In this document: in pieces, positions 1 to 9,596 of the stretch
Layout of the letters: each line of letters begins with the position of its first letter
Position numbering within the stretch: position 1 is the stretch's first letter
NCBI RefSeq assembly: GCF_032854445.1
Contig: NW_027018285.1
Span: 1 to 46,281, forward strand
Direction: 5' to 3'
Length of the DNA: 46,281 nucleotides
DNA from: Liolophura sinensis
Lineage: Eukaryota; Mollusca; Polyplacophora; Chitonida; Chitonidae
Notes under the pieces: model-generated
Databases searched by the model: none
What the model saw: the letters and a program-made list of their open reading frames with translations, nothing else
What the model was told of the DNA's origin: nothing
Program-made: the position numbers and the translations under genes

Positions 1-42
1 TGCAAATTTCCTTGGTTTCCATGGAGTAAGAGCCGTTGCTGG

Positions 43-50
43 TCACGTGA
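43..50. promoter_or_regulatory. Extended palindrome TCACGTGA (first occurrence)
   Basis: This is the perfect 8-bp palindrome form of the E-box. I find it only in copies near 43, 2784, 3881, 4977, 5525, 6620, 7717, 9361, 10457, 11554, 12650 and 14296, so it is restricted to the left 14.3 kb. To the right the equivalent copies read 'ctgggCACGTGA' or 'ttaggCACGTGA'. Confidence 0.5.
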
Positions 51-243
51 TTTTCACATAAATGCTCATTCAATTGTCGCTACAGCCAAAAGTATTGGTC
101 GGAGAGCAACGCGGTTTGCACCATTCGATTTCTTGTCACAAAATACGTCGGATTAGCCTCTTACCAGCAGCATTGGAACAGTTTTTCCACTTTTGGATTT
201 TTGCCTGGTCTTTTTGCTAATTAAATTCGGCTACATTTACTAT

Positions 244-266
244 GTAATATCGCGACTGGTCATTAC
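244..266. other. Inverted repeat GTAAT/ATTAC around TCGCGA
   Basis: GTAAT (244-248) and ATTAC (262-266) flank 13 bases that include the NruI palindrome TCGCGA (250-255). It belongs to the conserved core and looks intact in every copy I read. A five-base stem is weak on its own. Confidence 0.35.
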
Positions 267-273
267 TATATTC

Positions 274-291
274 AACTTTTGATTATAAGTT
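274..291. other. Inverted repeat AACTT/AAGTT
   Basis: AACTT (274-278) and AAGTT (287-291) are separated by eight bases. The recurrent G289 to A change in the 3-13 kb dimers breaks one pair of this stem, so strict maintenance of the structure is not supported in those copies. Confidence 0.3.
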
Positions 292-306
292 ATGTGCCCT
301 TCGGTA

Positions 307-332
307 GCCCAGAAGACGTCAAATCTTTGGGC
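307..332. other. Imperfect hairpin H1 with alternative pairing
   Basis: GCCCA (307-311) plus AAGA (313-316) pair with TCTT (324-327) plus TGGGC (328-332). This gives nine base pairs with a bulged G at 312 and loop CGTCAAA. The same TGGGC can instead pair with a second GCCCA at 336-340 across a CAA loop, so the two structures exclude each other. All bases lie in the conserved core. The AatII palindrome GACGTC (315-320) overlaps the loop. Whether it folds in DNA or RNA is unknown. Confidence 0.5.
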
Positions 333-357
333 CAAGCCCATTTAACTCATCCAGCAA

Positions 358-383
358 TTGTCTTACTTCTAAGTCGAAGACAA
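358..383. other. Imperfect hairpin H2 (quasi-palindrome)
   Basis: TTGTCTT (358-364) pairs with AAGACAA (377-383), and inside it ACT (365-367) pairs with AGT (372-374). The loop is TCTA and the 3' side has a two-base CG bulge, giving ten base pairs. It is conserved in the core, except in three copies near 25.03, 26.13 and 27.77 kb, where the inner arm is altered. In the first two the alteration improves the pairing. Confidence 0.55.
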
Positions 384-385
384 AC

Positions 386-409
386 TCAATGTCTTTATCT
401 ACATGTTGA
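386..409. other. Weak hairpin between H2 and H3
   Basis: TCA (386-388) and ATGT (389-392) pair with ACAT (401-404) and TGA (407-409), with a GT bulge at 405-406 and loop CTTTATCT. Seven base pairs interrupted by a bulge are near what chance gives in A+T-rich DNA. It is listed because it completes a nearly continuous row of hairpins in the conserved core. Confidence 0.3.
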
Positions 410-425
410 AAAACCACACCATTTG

Positions 426-434
426 TATATAAAA
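426..434 (+). promoter_or_regulatory. TATA-box-like element, present in nearly every copy
   Basis: TATATAAAA matches the eukaryotic TATA consensus (TATAWAAR). It sits in the invariant core and is preserved in essentially all copies; one near 34.41 kb reads 'tatataataaac'. A 'aCAGTc' at 453-457, about 28 bases downstream of the first T, resembles an arthropod-type initiator. No other promoter element (PSE, DPE) is recognised. Transcription is therefore only possible, not shown. An A-rich run following a TA run can arise by chance in 60% A+T DNA. Confidence 0.4.
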
Positions 435-442
435 AACACAAG

Positions 443-472
443 GTACTTGATACAGTCTGCTGTAAAAAGTAC
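443..472. other. Imperfect hairpin H3 over the putative start site
   Basis: Outer arms GTACTT (443-448) and AAGTAC (467-472) enclose a 2x2 internal loop (GA/AA) and inner arms TACAG (451-455) and CTGTA (460-464) with tetraloop TCTG: eleven base pairs in 30 bases. It lies 8 bp past the TATA-like element. Two recurrent stem variants exist. C446 to T keeps a G-U wobble if the + strand is read as RNA. T470 to C keeps one only on the minus strand. At 13.61 kb the loop is TCTC. Confidence 0.55.
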
Positions 473-533
473 AATTAAACACTGACCCACATCAATAAGG
501 TGCCAAAAGATGTGCAATTGGGCCAGGCATCTC

Positions 534-778
534 CAGCTGTTGAAAAATTGCAAATTTCCTTGGTTTCCATGGAGTAAGAGCCGTTGTTAGGCACGTGATT
601 TTCACATAAATGCTCATTCAATTGTAGCTACAGCCATAAGTGTTGGTCGGAGAGCAACGCGGTTTGCACCATTCGATTTCTCGTCACAAAATACGTCGGA
701 TTAGCCTCTTACCAGCAGCATTGGAACAGTTTTACCACTTTTGGGTTTTTGCCTGGGCTTTTTGCTAATTAAATTCGG
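534..778. other. Variable zone of the monomer (about 245 bp)
   Basis: More than twenty recurrent diagnostic differences fall here: 'tctC/Tagc', 'gttG/Aaaaa', 'aaaT/Ctgc', 'gcaA/Catt', 'aatT/Gtcc', 'ttgCTGG/TTAG', 'G/Tcacgtg', 'gattttC/Tac', 'tgtC/Agct', 'gccaA/TaagtA/Gttgg', 'ggT/Gcgg', 'ttcC/Ttgtc', 'attaGC/ATctc', 'ttT/A/Gcc', 'ttgcC/Ttgg', 'aattA/Caatt' and 'attC/A/Tggc'. They define the local higher-order repeats. A short block around the CACGTG and the following 'acataaatgctcattcaat' stays almost fixed within this otherwise variable stretch. Confidence 0.75.
592..597. promoter_or_regulatory. CACGTG (E-box/G-box palindrome), in every monomer
   Basis: CACGTG is retained in all copies examined although it lies in the variable zone. 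The preceding base varies: most copies read gCACGTGA, and a subset read tCACGTGA. CACGTG is the core bound by many bHLH-type factors. Occupancy here is unknown and the site may be fortuitous. Confidence 0.35.
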
Positions 779-825
779 CTACATTTACTATGTAATATCG
801 CGACTGGTCATTACTATATTCAACT

Positions 826-3019
826 TTTGATTATAAGTTATGTGCCCTTCGGTAGCCCAGAAGACGTCAAATCTTTGGGCCAAGCCCATTTAACTCATCC
901 AGCAATTGTCTTACTTCTAAGTCGAAGACAAACTCAATGTCTTTATCTACATGTTGAAAAACCACACCATTTGTATATAAAAAACACAAGGTACTTGATA
1001 CAGTCTGCTGTAAAAAGTACAATTAAACACTGACCCACATCAATAAGGTGCCAAAAGATGCGCAATTGGGCCAGGCATCTCCAGCTGTTGAAAAATTGCA
1101 AATTTCCTTGGTTTCCATGGAGTAAGAGCCGTTGTTAGGCACGTGATTTTCACATAAATGCTCATTCAATTGTCGCTACAGCCAAAAGTATTGGGCGGAG
1201 AGCAACGCGGTTTGCACCATTCGATTTCTCGTCACAAAATACGTCGGATTAGCCTCTTACCAGCAGCATTGGAACAGTTTTTCCACTTTTGGATTTTTGC
1301 TTGGTCTTTTTGCTAAATAAATTAGCCTACATTTACTATGTAATATCGCGACTGGTCATTACTATATTCAACTTTTGATTATAAGTTATGTGCCCTTCGG
1401 TAGCCCAGAAGACGTCAAATCTTTGGGCCAAGCCCATTTAACTCATCCAGCAATTGTCTTACTTCTAAGTCGAAGACAAACTCAATGTCTTTATCTACAT
1501 GTTGAAAAACCACACCATTTGTATATAAAAAACACAAGGTATTTGATACAGTCTGCTGTAAAAAGTACAATTAAACACTGACCCACATCAATAAGGTGCC
1601 AAAAGATGCGCAATTGGGCCAGGCATCTCCAGCTGTTGAAAAATTGCAAATTTCCTTGGTTTCCATGGAGTAAGAGCCGTTGTTAGGCACGTGATTTTCA
1701 CATAAATGCTCATTCAATTGTCGCTACAGCCAAAAGTATTGGTCGGAGAGCAACGCGGTTTGCACCATTCGATTTCTCGTCACAAAATACGTCGGATTAG
1801 CCTCTTACCAGCAGCATTGGAACAGTTTTTCCACTTTTGGATTTTTGCCTGGGCTTTTTGCTAATTCAATTCGGCTACATTTACTATGTAATATCGCGAC
1901 TGGTCATTACTATATTCAACTTTTGATTATAAGTTATGTGCCCTTCGGTAGCCCAGAAGACGTCAAATCTTTGGGCCAAGCCCATTTAACTCATCCAGCA
2001 ATTGTCTTACTTCTAAGTCGAAGACAAACTCAATGTCTTTATCTACATGTTGAAAAACCACACCGTTTGTATATAAAAAGCACAAGGTACTTGATACAGT
2101 CTGCTGTAAAAAGTACAATTAAACACTGACCCACATCAATAAGGTGCCAAAAGATGCGCAATTGGGCCAGGCATCTCCAGCTGTTGAAAAATTGCAAATT
2201 TCCTTGGTTTCCATGGAGTAAGAGCCGTTGCTGGGCACGTGATTTTAACATAAATGCTCATTCAATTGTCGCTACAGCCAAAAGTATTGGTCGGAGAGCA
2301 ACGCGGTTTGCACCATTCGATTTCTCGTCACAAAATACGTCGGATTAGCCTCTTACCAGCAGCATTGGAACAGTTTTTCCACTTTTGGATTTTTGCCTGG
2401 GCTTTTTGCTAATTCAATTCGGCTACATATTTTATGTAATATCGCGACTGGTCATTACTATATTCAACTTTTGATTATAAGTTATGTGCCCTTCGGTAGC
2501 CCAGAAGACGTCAAATCTTTGGGCCAAGCCCATTTAACTCATCCAGCAATTGTCTTACTTCTAAGTCGAAGACAGACTCAATGTCTTTATCTACATGTTG
2601 AAAAACCACACCATTTGTATATAAAAAACACAAGGTACTTGATACAGTCTGCTGTAAAAAGTACAATTAAACACTGACCCACATCAATAAGGTGCCAAAA
2701 GATGCGCAATTGGGCCAGGCATCTCCAGCTGTTAAAAAAATTGCAAATTTCCTTGGTTTCCATGGAGTAAGAGCCGTTGCTGGTCACGTGATTTTCACAT
2801 AAATGCTCATTCAATTGTCGCTACAGCCAAAAGTATTGGTCGGAGAGCAACGCGGTTTGCACCATTCGATTTCTCGTCACAAAATACGTCGGAATAATCT
2901 CTTACCAGCAGCATTGGAACAGTTTTTCCACTTTTGGATTTTTGCCTGGGCTTTTTGCTAATTCAATTCGGCTACATTTACTATGTAATATCGCGACTGG
3001 TCATTACTATATTCAACTT
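826..3019. repeat. Monomers without clear higher-order order
   Basis: Four full units plus edges with mixed haplotypes. One near 1316 has 'gctaaAtaaattAgcc', and one near 2427 has the private change 'acatATtTTatg'. At 2733 an extra A appears ('gttaaaaaaattg'), accounting for the first 549-bp step. Confidence 0.6.
1695..2129 (+). other. Methionine-less open frame, 144 codons, recurring (probably non-coding)
   Basis: After the TGA inside 'cacgTGAttt' (1692-1694) this frame stays open to TGA at 2127-2129. Its second half includes the stretch beginning 'YVPFGSPEDV' and ending 'VKSTIKH'. It has no ATG; the only starts are TTG codons at 1845 and 1923. Copies with 'aattAaatt' instead of 'aattCaatt' have an in-frame TAA that shortens it to about 68 codons after the TTG at the phase point. 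Recurrent changes in the frame are mostly non-synonymous (S to N, L to F, L to R, N to T, E to K), with only two synonymous. I recognise no domain. A fossil of a coding segment is possible, but a chance frame copied with the satellite is more likely. Confidence 0.4.
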
Positions 3020-6000
3020 TTGATTATAAATTATGTGCCCTTCGGTAGCCCAGAAGACGTCAAATCTTTGGGCCAAGCCCATTTAACTCATCCAGCAATT
3101 GTCTTACTTCTAAGTCGAAGACAAACTCAATGTCTTTATCTACATGTTGAAAAACCACACCATTTGTATATAAAAAACACAAGGTACTTGATACAGTCTG
3201 CTGTAAAAAGCACAATTAAACACTGACCCACATCAATAAGGTGCCAAAAGATGCGCAATTGGGCCAGGCATCTCCAGCTGTTGAAAAATTGCACATTTCC
3301 TTGGTTTCCATGGAGTAAGAGCCGTTGTTAGGCACGTGATTTTCACATAAATGCTCATTCAATTGTAGCTACAGCCATAAGTGTTGGTCGGAGAGCAACG
3401 CGGTTTGCACCATTCGATTTCTCGTCACAAAATACGTCGGATTAGCCTCTTACCAGCAGCATTGGAACAGTTTTTCCACTTTTGGATTTTTGCCTGGGCT
3501 TTTTGCTAATTAAATTAGGCTACATTTACTATGTAATATCGCGACTGGTCATTACTATATTCAACTTTTGATTATAAGTTATGTGCCCTTCGGTAGCCCA
3601 GAAGACGTCAAATCTTTGGGCCAAGCCCATTTAACTCATCCAGCAATTGTCTTACTTCTAAGTCGAAGACAAACTCAATGTCTTTATCTACATGTTGAAA
3701 AACCACACCATTTGTATATAAAAAACACAAGGTACTTGATACAGTCTGCTGTAAAAAGTACAATTAAACACTGACCCACATCAATAAGGTGCCAAAAGAT
3801 GCGCAATTGGGCCAGGCATCTCTAGCTGTTAAAAAATTGCAAATTTCCTTGGTTTCCATGGAGTAAGAGCCGTTGCTGGTCACGTGATTTTCACATAAAT
3901 GCTCATTCAATTGTCGCTACAGCCAAAAGTATTGGTCGGAGAGCAACGCGGTTTGCACCATTCGATTTCTCGTCACAAAATACGTCGGATTAATCTCTTA
4001 CCAGCAGCATTGGAACAGTTTTTCCACTTTTGGATTTTTGCCTGGGCTTTTTGCTAATTCAATTCGGCTACATTTACTATGTAATATCGCGACTGGTCAT
4101 TACTATATTCAACTTTTGATTATAAATTATGTGCCCTTCGGTAGCCCAGAAGACGTCAAATCTTTGGGCCAAGCCCATTTAACTCATCCAGCAATTGTCT
4201 TACTTCTAAGTCGAAGACAAACTCAATGTCTTTATCTACATGTTGAAAAACCACACCATTTGTATATAAAAAACACAAGGTACTTGATACAGTCTGCTGT
4301 AAAAAGTACAATTAAACACTGACCCACATCAATAAGGTGCCAAAAGATGCGCAATTGGGCCAGGCATCTCCAGCTGTTGAAAAATTGCACATTTCCTTGG
4401 TTTCCATGGAGTAAGAGCCGTTGTTAGGCACGTGATTTTCACATAAATGCTCATTCAATTGTAGCTACAGCCATAAGTGTTGGTCGGAGAGCAACGCGGT
4501 TTGCACCATTCGATTTCTCGTCACAAAATACGTCGGATTAGCCTCTTACCAGCAGCATTGGAACAGTTTTTCCACTTTTGGATTTTTGCCTGGGCTTTTT
4601 GCTAATTAAATTCGGCTACATTTACTATGTAATATCGCGACTGGTCATTACTATATTCAACTTTTGATTATAAGTTATGTGCCCTTCGGTAGCCCAGAAG
4701 ACGTCAAATCTTTGGGCCAAGCCCATTTAACTCATCCAGCAATTGTCTTACTTCTAAGTCGAAGACAAACTCAATGTCTTTATCTACATGTTGAAAAACC
4801 ACACCATTTGTATATAAAAAACACAAGGTACTTGATACAGTCTGCTGTAAAAAGTACAATTAAACACTGACCCACATCAATAAGGTGCCAAAAGATGCGC
4901 AATTGGGCCAGGCATCTCTAGCTGTTAAAAAATTGCAAATTTCCTTGGTTTCCATGGAGTAAGAGCCGTTGCTGGTCACGTGATTTTCACATAAATGCTC
5001 ATTCAATTGTCGCTACAGCCAAAAGTATTGGTCGGAGAGCAACGCGGTTTGCACCATTCGATTTCTCGTCACAAAATACGTCGGATTAATCTCTTACCAG
5101 CAGCATTGGAACAGTTTTTCCACTTTTGGATTTTTGCCTGGGCTTTTTGCTAATTCAATTCGGCTACATTTACTATGTAATATCGCGACTGGTCATTACT
5201 ATATTCAACTTTTGATTATAAATTATGTGCCCTTCGGTAGCCCAGAAGACGTCAAATCTTTGGGCCAAGCCCATTTAACTCATCCAGCAATTGTCTTACT
5301 TCTAAGTCGAAGACAAACTCAATGTCTTTATCTACATGTTGAAAAACCACACCATTTGTATATAAAAAACACAAGGTACTTGATACAGTCTGCTGTAAAA
5401 AGCACAATTAAACACTGACCCACATCAATAAGGTGCCAAAAGATGCGCAATTGGGCCAGGCATCTCTAGCTGTTAAAAAATTGCAAATTTCCTTGGTTTC
5501 CATGGAGTAAGAGCCGTTGCTGGTCACGTGATTTTCACATAAATGCTCATTCAATTGTCGCTACAGCCAAAAGTATTGGTCGGAGAGCAACGCGGTTTGC
5601 ACCATTCGATTTCTCGTCACAAAATACGTCGGATTAATCTCTTACCAGCAGCATTGGAACAGTTTTTCCACTTTTGGATTTTTGCCTGGGCTTTTTGCTA
5701 ATTCAATTCGGCTACATTTACTATGTAATATCGCGACTGGTCATTACTATATTCAACTTTTGATTATAAATTATGTGCCCTTCGGTAGCCCAGAAGACGT
5801 CAAATCTTTGGGCCAAGCCCATTTAACTCATCCAGCAATTGTCTTACTTCTAAGTCGAAGACAAACTCAATGTCTTTATCTACATGTTGAAAAACCACAC
5901 CATTTGTATATAAAAAACACAAGGTACTTGATACAGTCTGCTGTAAAAAGCACAATTAAACACTGACCCACATCAATAAGGTGCCAAAAGATGCGCAATT

Positions 6001-6307
6001 GGGCCAGGCATCTCCAGCTGTTGAAAAATTGCAAATTTCCTTGGTTTCCATGGAGTAAGAGCCGTTGTTAGGCACGTGATTTTCACATAAATGCTCATTC
6101 AATTGTAGCTACAGCCATAAGTGTTGGTCGGAGAGCAACGCGATTTGCACCATTCGATTTCTCGTCACAAAATACGTCGGATTAGCCTCTTACCAGCAGC
6201 ATTGGAACAGTTTTTCCACTTTTGGATTTTTGCCTGGGCTTTTTGCTAATTAAATTCGGCTACATTTACTATGTAATATCGCGACTGGTCATTACTATAT
6301 TCAACTT
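3020..6307. repeat. Higher-order dimer zone A1 (A/B alternation, 1096 bp)
   Basis: A-type units have 'attataaAtta' in the core, 'aaaagCaca', and are preceded by 'ttAAtctcttacc' and 'ctggTcacgtg'. A-type phase points are 3020, 4116, 5212 and 5760. B-type units (3568, 4664) are preceded by 'ttgtTAGgcac', 'tgtAgctacagccaTaagtGttgg' and usually 'ttgcaCatttcc'. The dimer period is 1096 bp. At 5212-5760 two A units are adjacent, so one B unit was lost or one A unit gained. Confidence 0.75.
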
Positions 6308-9300
6308 TTGATTATAAGTTATGTGCCCTTCGGTAGCCCAGAAGACGTCAAATCTTTGGGCCAAGCCCATTTAACTCATCCAGCAATTGTCTTACTTCTA
6401 AGTCGAAGACAAACTCAATGTCTTTATCTACATGTTGAAAAACCACACCATTTGTATATAAAAACAACAAGGTACTTGATACAGTCTGCTGTAAAAAGTA
6501 CAATTGAACACTGACCCACATCAATAAGGTGCCAAAAGATGCGCAATTGGGCCAGGCATCTCCAGCTGTTGAAAAATTGCAAATTTCCTTGGTTTCCATG
6601 GAGTAAGATCCGTTGCTGGTCACGTGATTTTCACATAAATGCTCATTCAATTGTCGCTACAGCCAAAAGTATTGGTCGGAGAGCAACGCGGTTTGCACCA
6701 TTCGATTTCTCGTCACAAAATACGTCGGATTAGCCTCTTACCAGCAGCATTGGAACAGTTTTTCCACTTTTGGATTTTTGCCTGGGCTTTTTGCTAATTC
6801 AATTCGGCTACATTTACTATGTAATATCGCGACTGGTCATTACTATATTCAACTTTTGATTATAAGTTATGTGCCCTTCGGTAGCCCAGAAGACGTCAAA
6901 TCTTTGGGCCAAGCCCATTTAACTCATCCAGCAATTGTCTTACTTCTAAGTCGAAGACAAACTCAATGTCTTTATCTACATGTTGAAAAACCACACCATT
7001 TGTATATAAAAAACACAAGGTACTTGATACAGTCTGCTGTAAAAAGTACAATTAAACACTGACCCACATCAATAAGGTGCCAAAAGATGCGCAATTGGGC
7101 CAGGCATCTCCAGGTGTTGAAAAATTGCAAATTTCCTTGGTTTCCATGGAGTAAGAGCCGTTGTTAGGCACGTGATTTTCACATAAATGCGCATTCAATT
7201 GTAGCTACAGCCATAAGTGTTGGTCGGAGAGCAACGCGGTTTGCACCATTCGATTTCTCGTCACAAAATACGTCGGATTAGCCTCTTACCAGCAGCATTG
7301 GAACAGTTTTACCACTTTTGGATTTTTGCTTTTTGCTTTTTGCTAATTAAATTCGGCTACATTTACTATGTAATATCGCGACTGGTCATTACTATATTCA
7401 ACTTTTGATTATAAGTTATGTGCCCTTCGGTAGCCCAGAAGACGTCAAATCTTTGGGCCAAGCCCATTTAACTCATCCAGCAATTGTCTTACTTCTAAGT
7501 CGAAGACAAACTCAATGTCTTTATCTACATGTTGAAAAACCACACCATTTGTATATAAAAACAAAAAGGTATTTGATACAGTCTGCTGTAAAAAGTACAA
7601 TTAAACACTGACTCACATCAATAAGGTGCCAAAAGATGCGCAATTGGGCCAGGCATCTCCAGCTGTTGAAAAATTGCAAATTTCCTTGGTTTCCATGGAG
7701 TAAGAGCCGTTGCTGGTCACGTGATTTTCACATAAATGCTCATTCAATTGTCGCTACAGCCAAAAGTATTGGTCGGAGAGCAACGCGGTTTGCACCATTC
7801 GATTTCTCGTCACAAAATACGTCGGATTAGCCTCTTACCAGCAGCATTGGAACAGTTTTTCCACTTTTGGATTTTTCCCTGGGCTTTTTGCTAATTCAAT
7901 TCGGCTACATTTACTATGTAATATCGCGACTGGTCATTACTATATTCAACTTTTGATTATAAGTTATGTGCCCTTCGGTAGCCCAGAAGACGTCAAATCT
8001 TTGGGCCAAGCCCATTTAACTCATCCAGCAATTGTCTTACTTCTAAGTCGAAGACAAACTCAATGTCTTTATCTACATGTTGAAAAACCACACCATTTGT
8101 ATATAAAAAACACAAGGTACTTGATACAGTCTGCTGTAAAAAGTACAATTAAACACTGACCCACATCAATAAGGTGCCAAAAGATGCGCAATTGGGCCAG
8201 GCATCTCCAGCTGTTGAAAAATTGCAAATTTCCTTGGTTTCCATGGAGTAAGAGCCGTTGTTAGGCACGTGATTTTCACATAAATGCTCATTCAATTGTC
8301 GCTACAGCCAAAAGTATTGGTCGGAGAGCAACGCGGTTTGCACCATTCGATTTCTCGTCACAAAATACGTCGGATTAGCCTCTTACCAGCAGCATTGGAA
8401 CAGTTTTTCCACTTTTGGATTTTTGCTTGGGCTTTTTGCTAATTCAATTCGGCTACATTTACTATGTAATATCGCGACTGGTCATTACTATATTCAACTT
8501 TTGATTATAAGTTATGTGCCCTTCGGTAGCCCAGAAGACGTCAAATCTTTGGGCCAAGCCCATTTAACTCATCCAGCAATTGTCTTACTTCTAAGTCGAA
8601 GACAAACTCAATGTCTTTATCTACATGTTGAAAAACCACACCATTTGTATATAAAAAACACAAGGTACTTGATACAGTCTGCTGTAAAAAGTACAATTAA
8701 ACACTGACCCACATCAATAAGGTGCCAAAAGATGCGCAATTGGGCCAGGCATCTCCAGCTGTTGAAAAATTGCAAATTTCCTTGGTTTCCATGGAGTAAG
8801 AGCCGTTGTTAGGCACGTGATTTTTACATAAATGCTCATTCAATTGTCGCTACAGCCAAAACTATTGGTCGGAGAGCAACGCGGTTTGCACCATTCGATT
8901 TCTCGTCACAAAATACGTCGGATTAGCCTCTTACCAGCAGCATTGGAACAGTTTTTCCACTTTTGGATTTTTGCCTGGGCTTTTTGCTAATTAAATTAGG
9001 CTACATTTACTATGTAATATCGCGACTGGTCATTACTATATTCAACTTTTGATTATAAGTTATGTGCCCTTCGGTAGCCCAGAAGACGTCAAATCTTTGG
9101 GCCAAGCCCATTTAACTCATCCAGCAATTGTCTTACTTCTAAGTCGAAGACAAACTCAATGTCTTTATCTACATGTTGAAAAACCACACCATTTGTATAT
9201 AAAAAACACAAGGTACTTGATACAGTCTGCTGTAAAAAGTACAATTAAACACTGACCCACATCAATAAGGTGCCAAAAGATGCGCAATTGGGCCAGGCAT

Positions 9301-9596
9301 CTCTAGCTGTTAAAAAATTGCAAATTTCCTTGGTTTCCATGGAGTAAGAGCCGTTGCTGGTCACGTGATTTTCACATAAATGCTCATTCAATTGTCGCTA
9401 CAGCCAAAAGTATTGGTCGGAGAGCAACGCGGTTTGCACCATTCGATTTCTCGTCACAAAATACGTCGGATTAATCTCTTACCAGCAGCATTGGAACAGT
9501 TTTTCCACTTTTGGATTTTTGCCTGGGCTTTTTGCTAATTAAATTCGGCTACATTTACTATGTAATATCGCGACTGGTCATTACTATATTCAACTT
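6308..9596. repeat. Mixed monomers, left copy of a 12-unit duplication
   Basis: Markers in the units at 7405 ('ataaaaacaaaaagg', 'tgaCTcacatc') and 7953 (preceded by 'tttttCCctggg') reappear 6578 bp downstream. A 'tttttacat...aaaaCtattgg' pair at about 8821-8862 reappears only about 6030 bp downstream. The two copies therefore differ by one monomer at this point. Confidence 0.65.
7323..7343 (+). repeat. TTTTTGC triplication replacing CTGGGC
   Basis: Most copies read 'tttttgcCTGGGCtttttgc'. Here the middle segment is replaced by another TTTTTGC, giving three perfect tandem TTTTTGC heptamers and a net +1 bp (the 549-bp step after 6856). It is seen in this copy only and fits slippage between the two flanking TTTTTGC blocks. 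Confidence 0.8.

Larger units (their letters stand above)
1..278 (+). repeat. Partial monomer at left edge
   Basis: The window opens inside a monomer, at 'tgcaaatttcc', which corresponds to position 549 of the following copy. This partial copy belongs to the variant group with 'ctggTCACGTGA' (43-50), 'tttcTtgtcac' (132) and 'cctggTcttttt' (207). The last two markers reappear together at 28.6-28.7, 32.5 and 42.9 kb. Confidence 0.95.
231..533. other. Conserved core of the monomer (about 303 bp)
   Basis: From 'ctacatttac' to 'aggcatctc' the monomer is nearly identical in all copies. I see only about nine recurrent variants here, most confined to one stretch of the array: G/A at 289, the C to T giving 'tgtTttta', the 25-27 kb hairpin cluster, 'aaaaaCaaca', C/T at 446, T/C at 470, an extra T before 'gtatat', 'gaCTcac' and 'gcGgttg'. 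The remaining changes are private to one copy. The core holds the TATA-like element and all the hairpins listed here. The contrast with 534-778 is seen directly. That it reflects functional constraint is inference; preferential gene conversion could give the same picture. Confidence 0.75.
279..826 (+). repeat. Reference satellite monomer (first complete copy)
   Basis: This is the first complete 548-bp unit in the chosen phase, used below to place internal elements. The + orientation is arbitrary and follows the TATA-like element. Other copies have equivalent positions at multiples of 548. This copy has private changes: 'gatgTgcaatt' near 513 where nearly all copies read 'gatgCgcaatt', and 'tttgGgtttttg' near 744 where others read 'tttgGatttttg'. 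It contains AatII (GACGTC, 315-320), NcoI (CCATGG, 568-573) and PvuII (CAGCTG, 534-539) sites, so partial digestion should give a 548-bp ladder. Confidence 0.95.

Noticed and set aside
43-60. Budding-yeast centromere element (GTCACGTG resembles CDEI)
   Set aside because: No A+T-rich CDEII of suitable length or CDEIII consensus follows, and the motif is repeated along an array.
279-485. 68-codon frame (TTG start) repeated in almost every unit as a real gene family
   Set aside because: There is no ATG, no recognisable domain and no excess of synonymous change, and single-base indels (15.70, 21.25, 22.35, 23.46, 29.95 and 44.83 kb) break it freely.
231-533. Hammerhead ribozyme in the conserved core
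   Set aside because: The CUGANGA and GAAA catalytic core motifs were not found in suitable order on either strand.
580-625. ARS-like consensus near 'ttttcacataaatg'
   Set aside because: The best match is 9 of 11 positions, expected often by chance in A+T-rich DNA.
661-690. CENP-B box or Pol III B box around 'cattcgatttctcg'
   Set aside because: Only the TTCG part agrees with the CENP-B box and the CGGG half is missing. The B-box GGTTCGA core is not matched and no A box lies at a proper distance.
6348-6650. 100-codon minus-strand frame
   Set aside because: It starts with TTG and exists only because one private substitution near 6506 removes a stop present in the other copies. I see no transposase or other motif.
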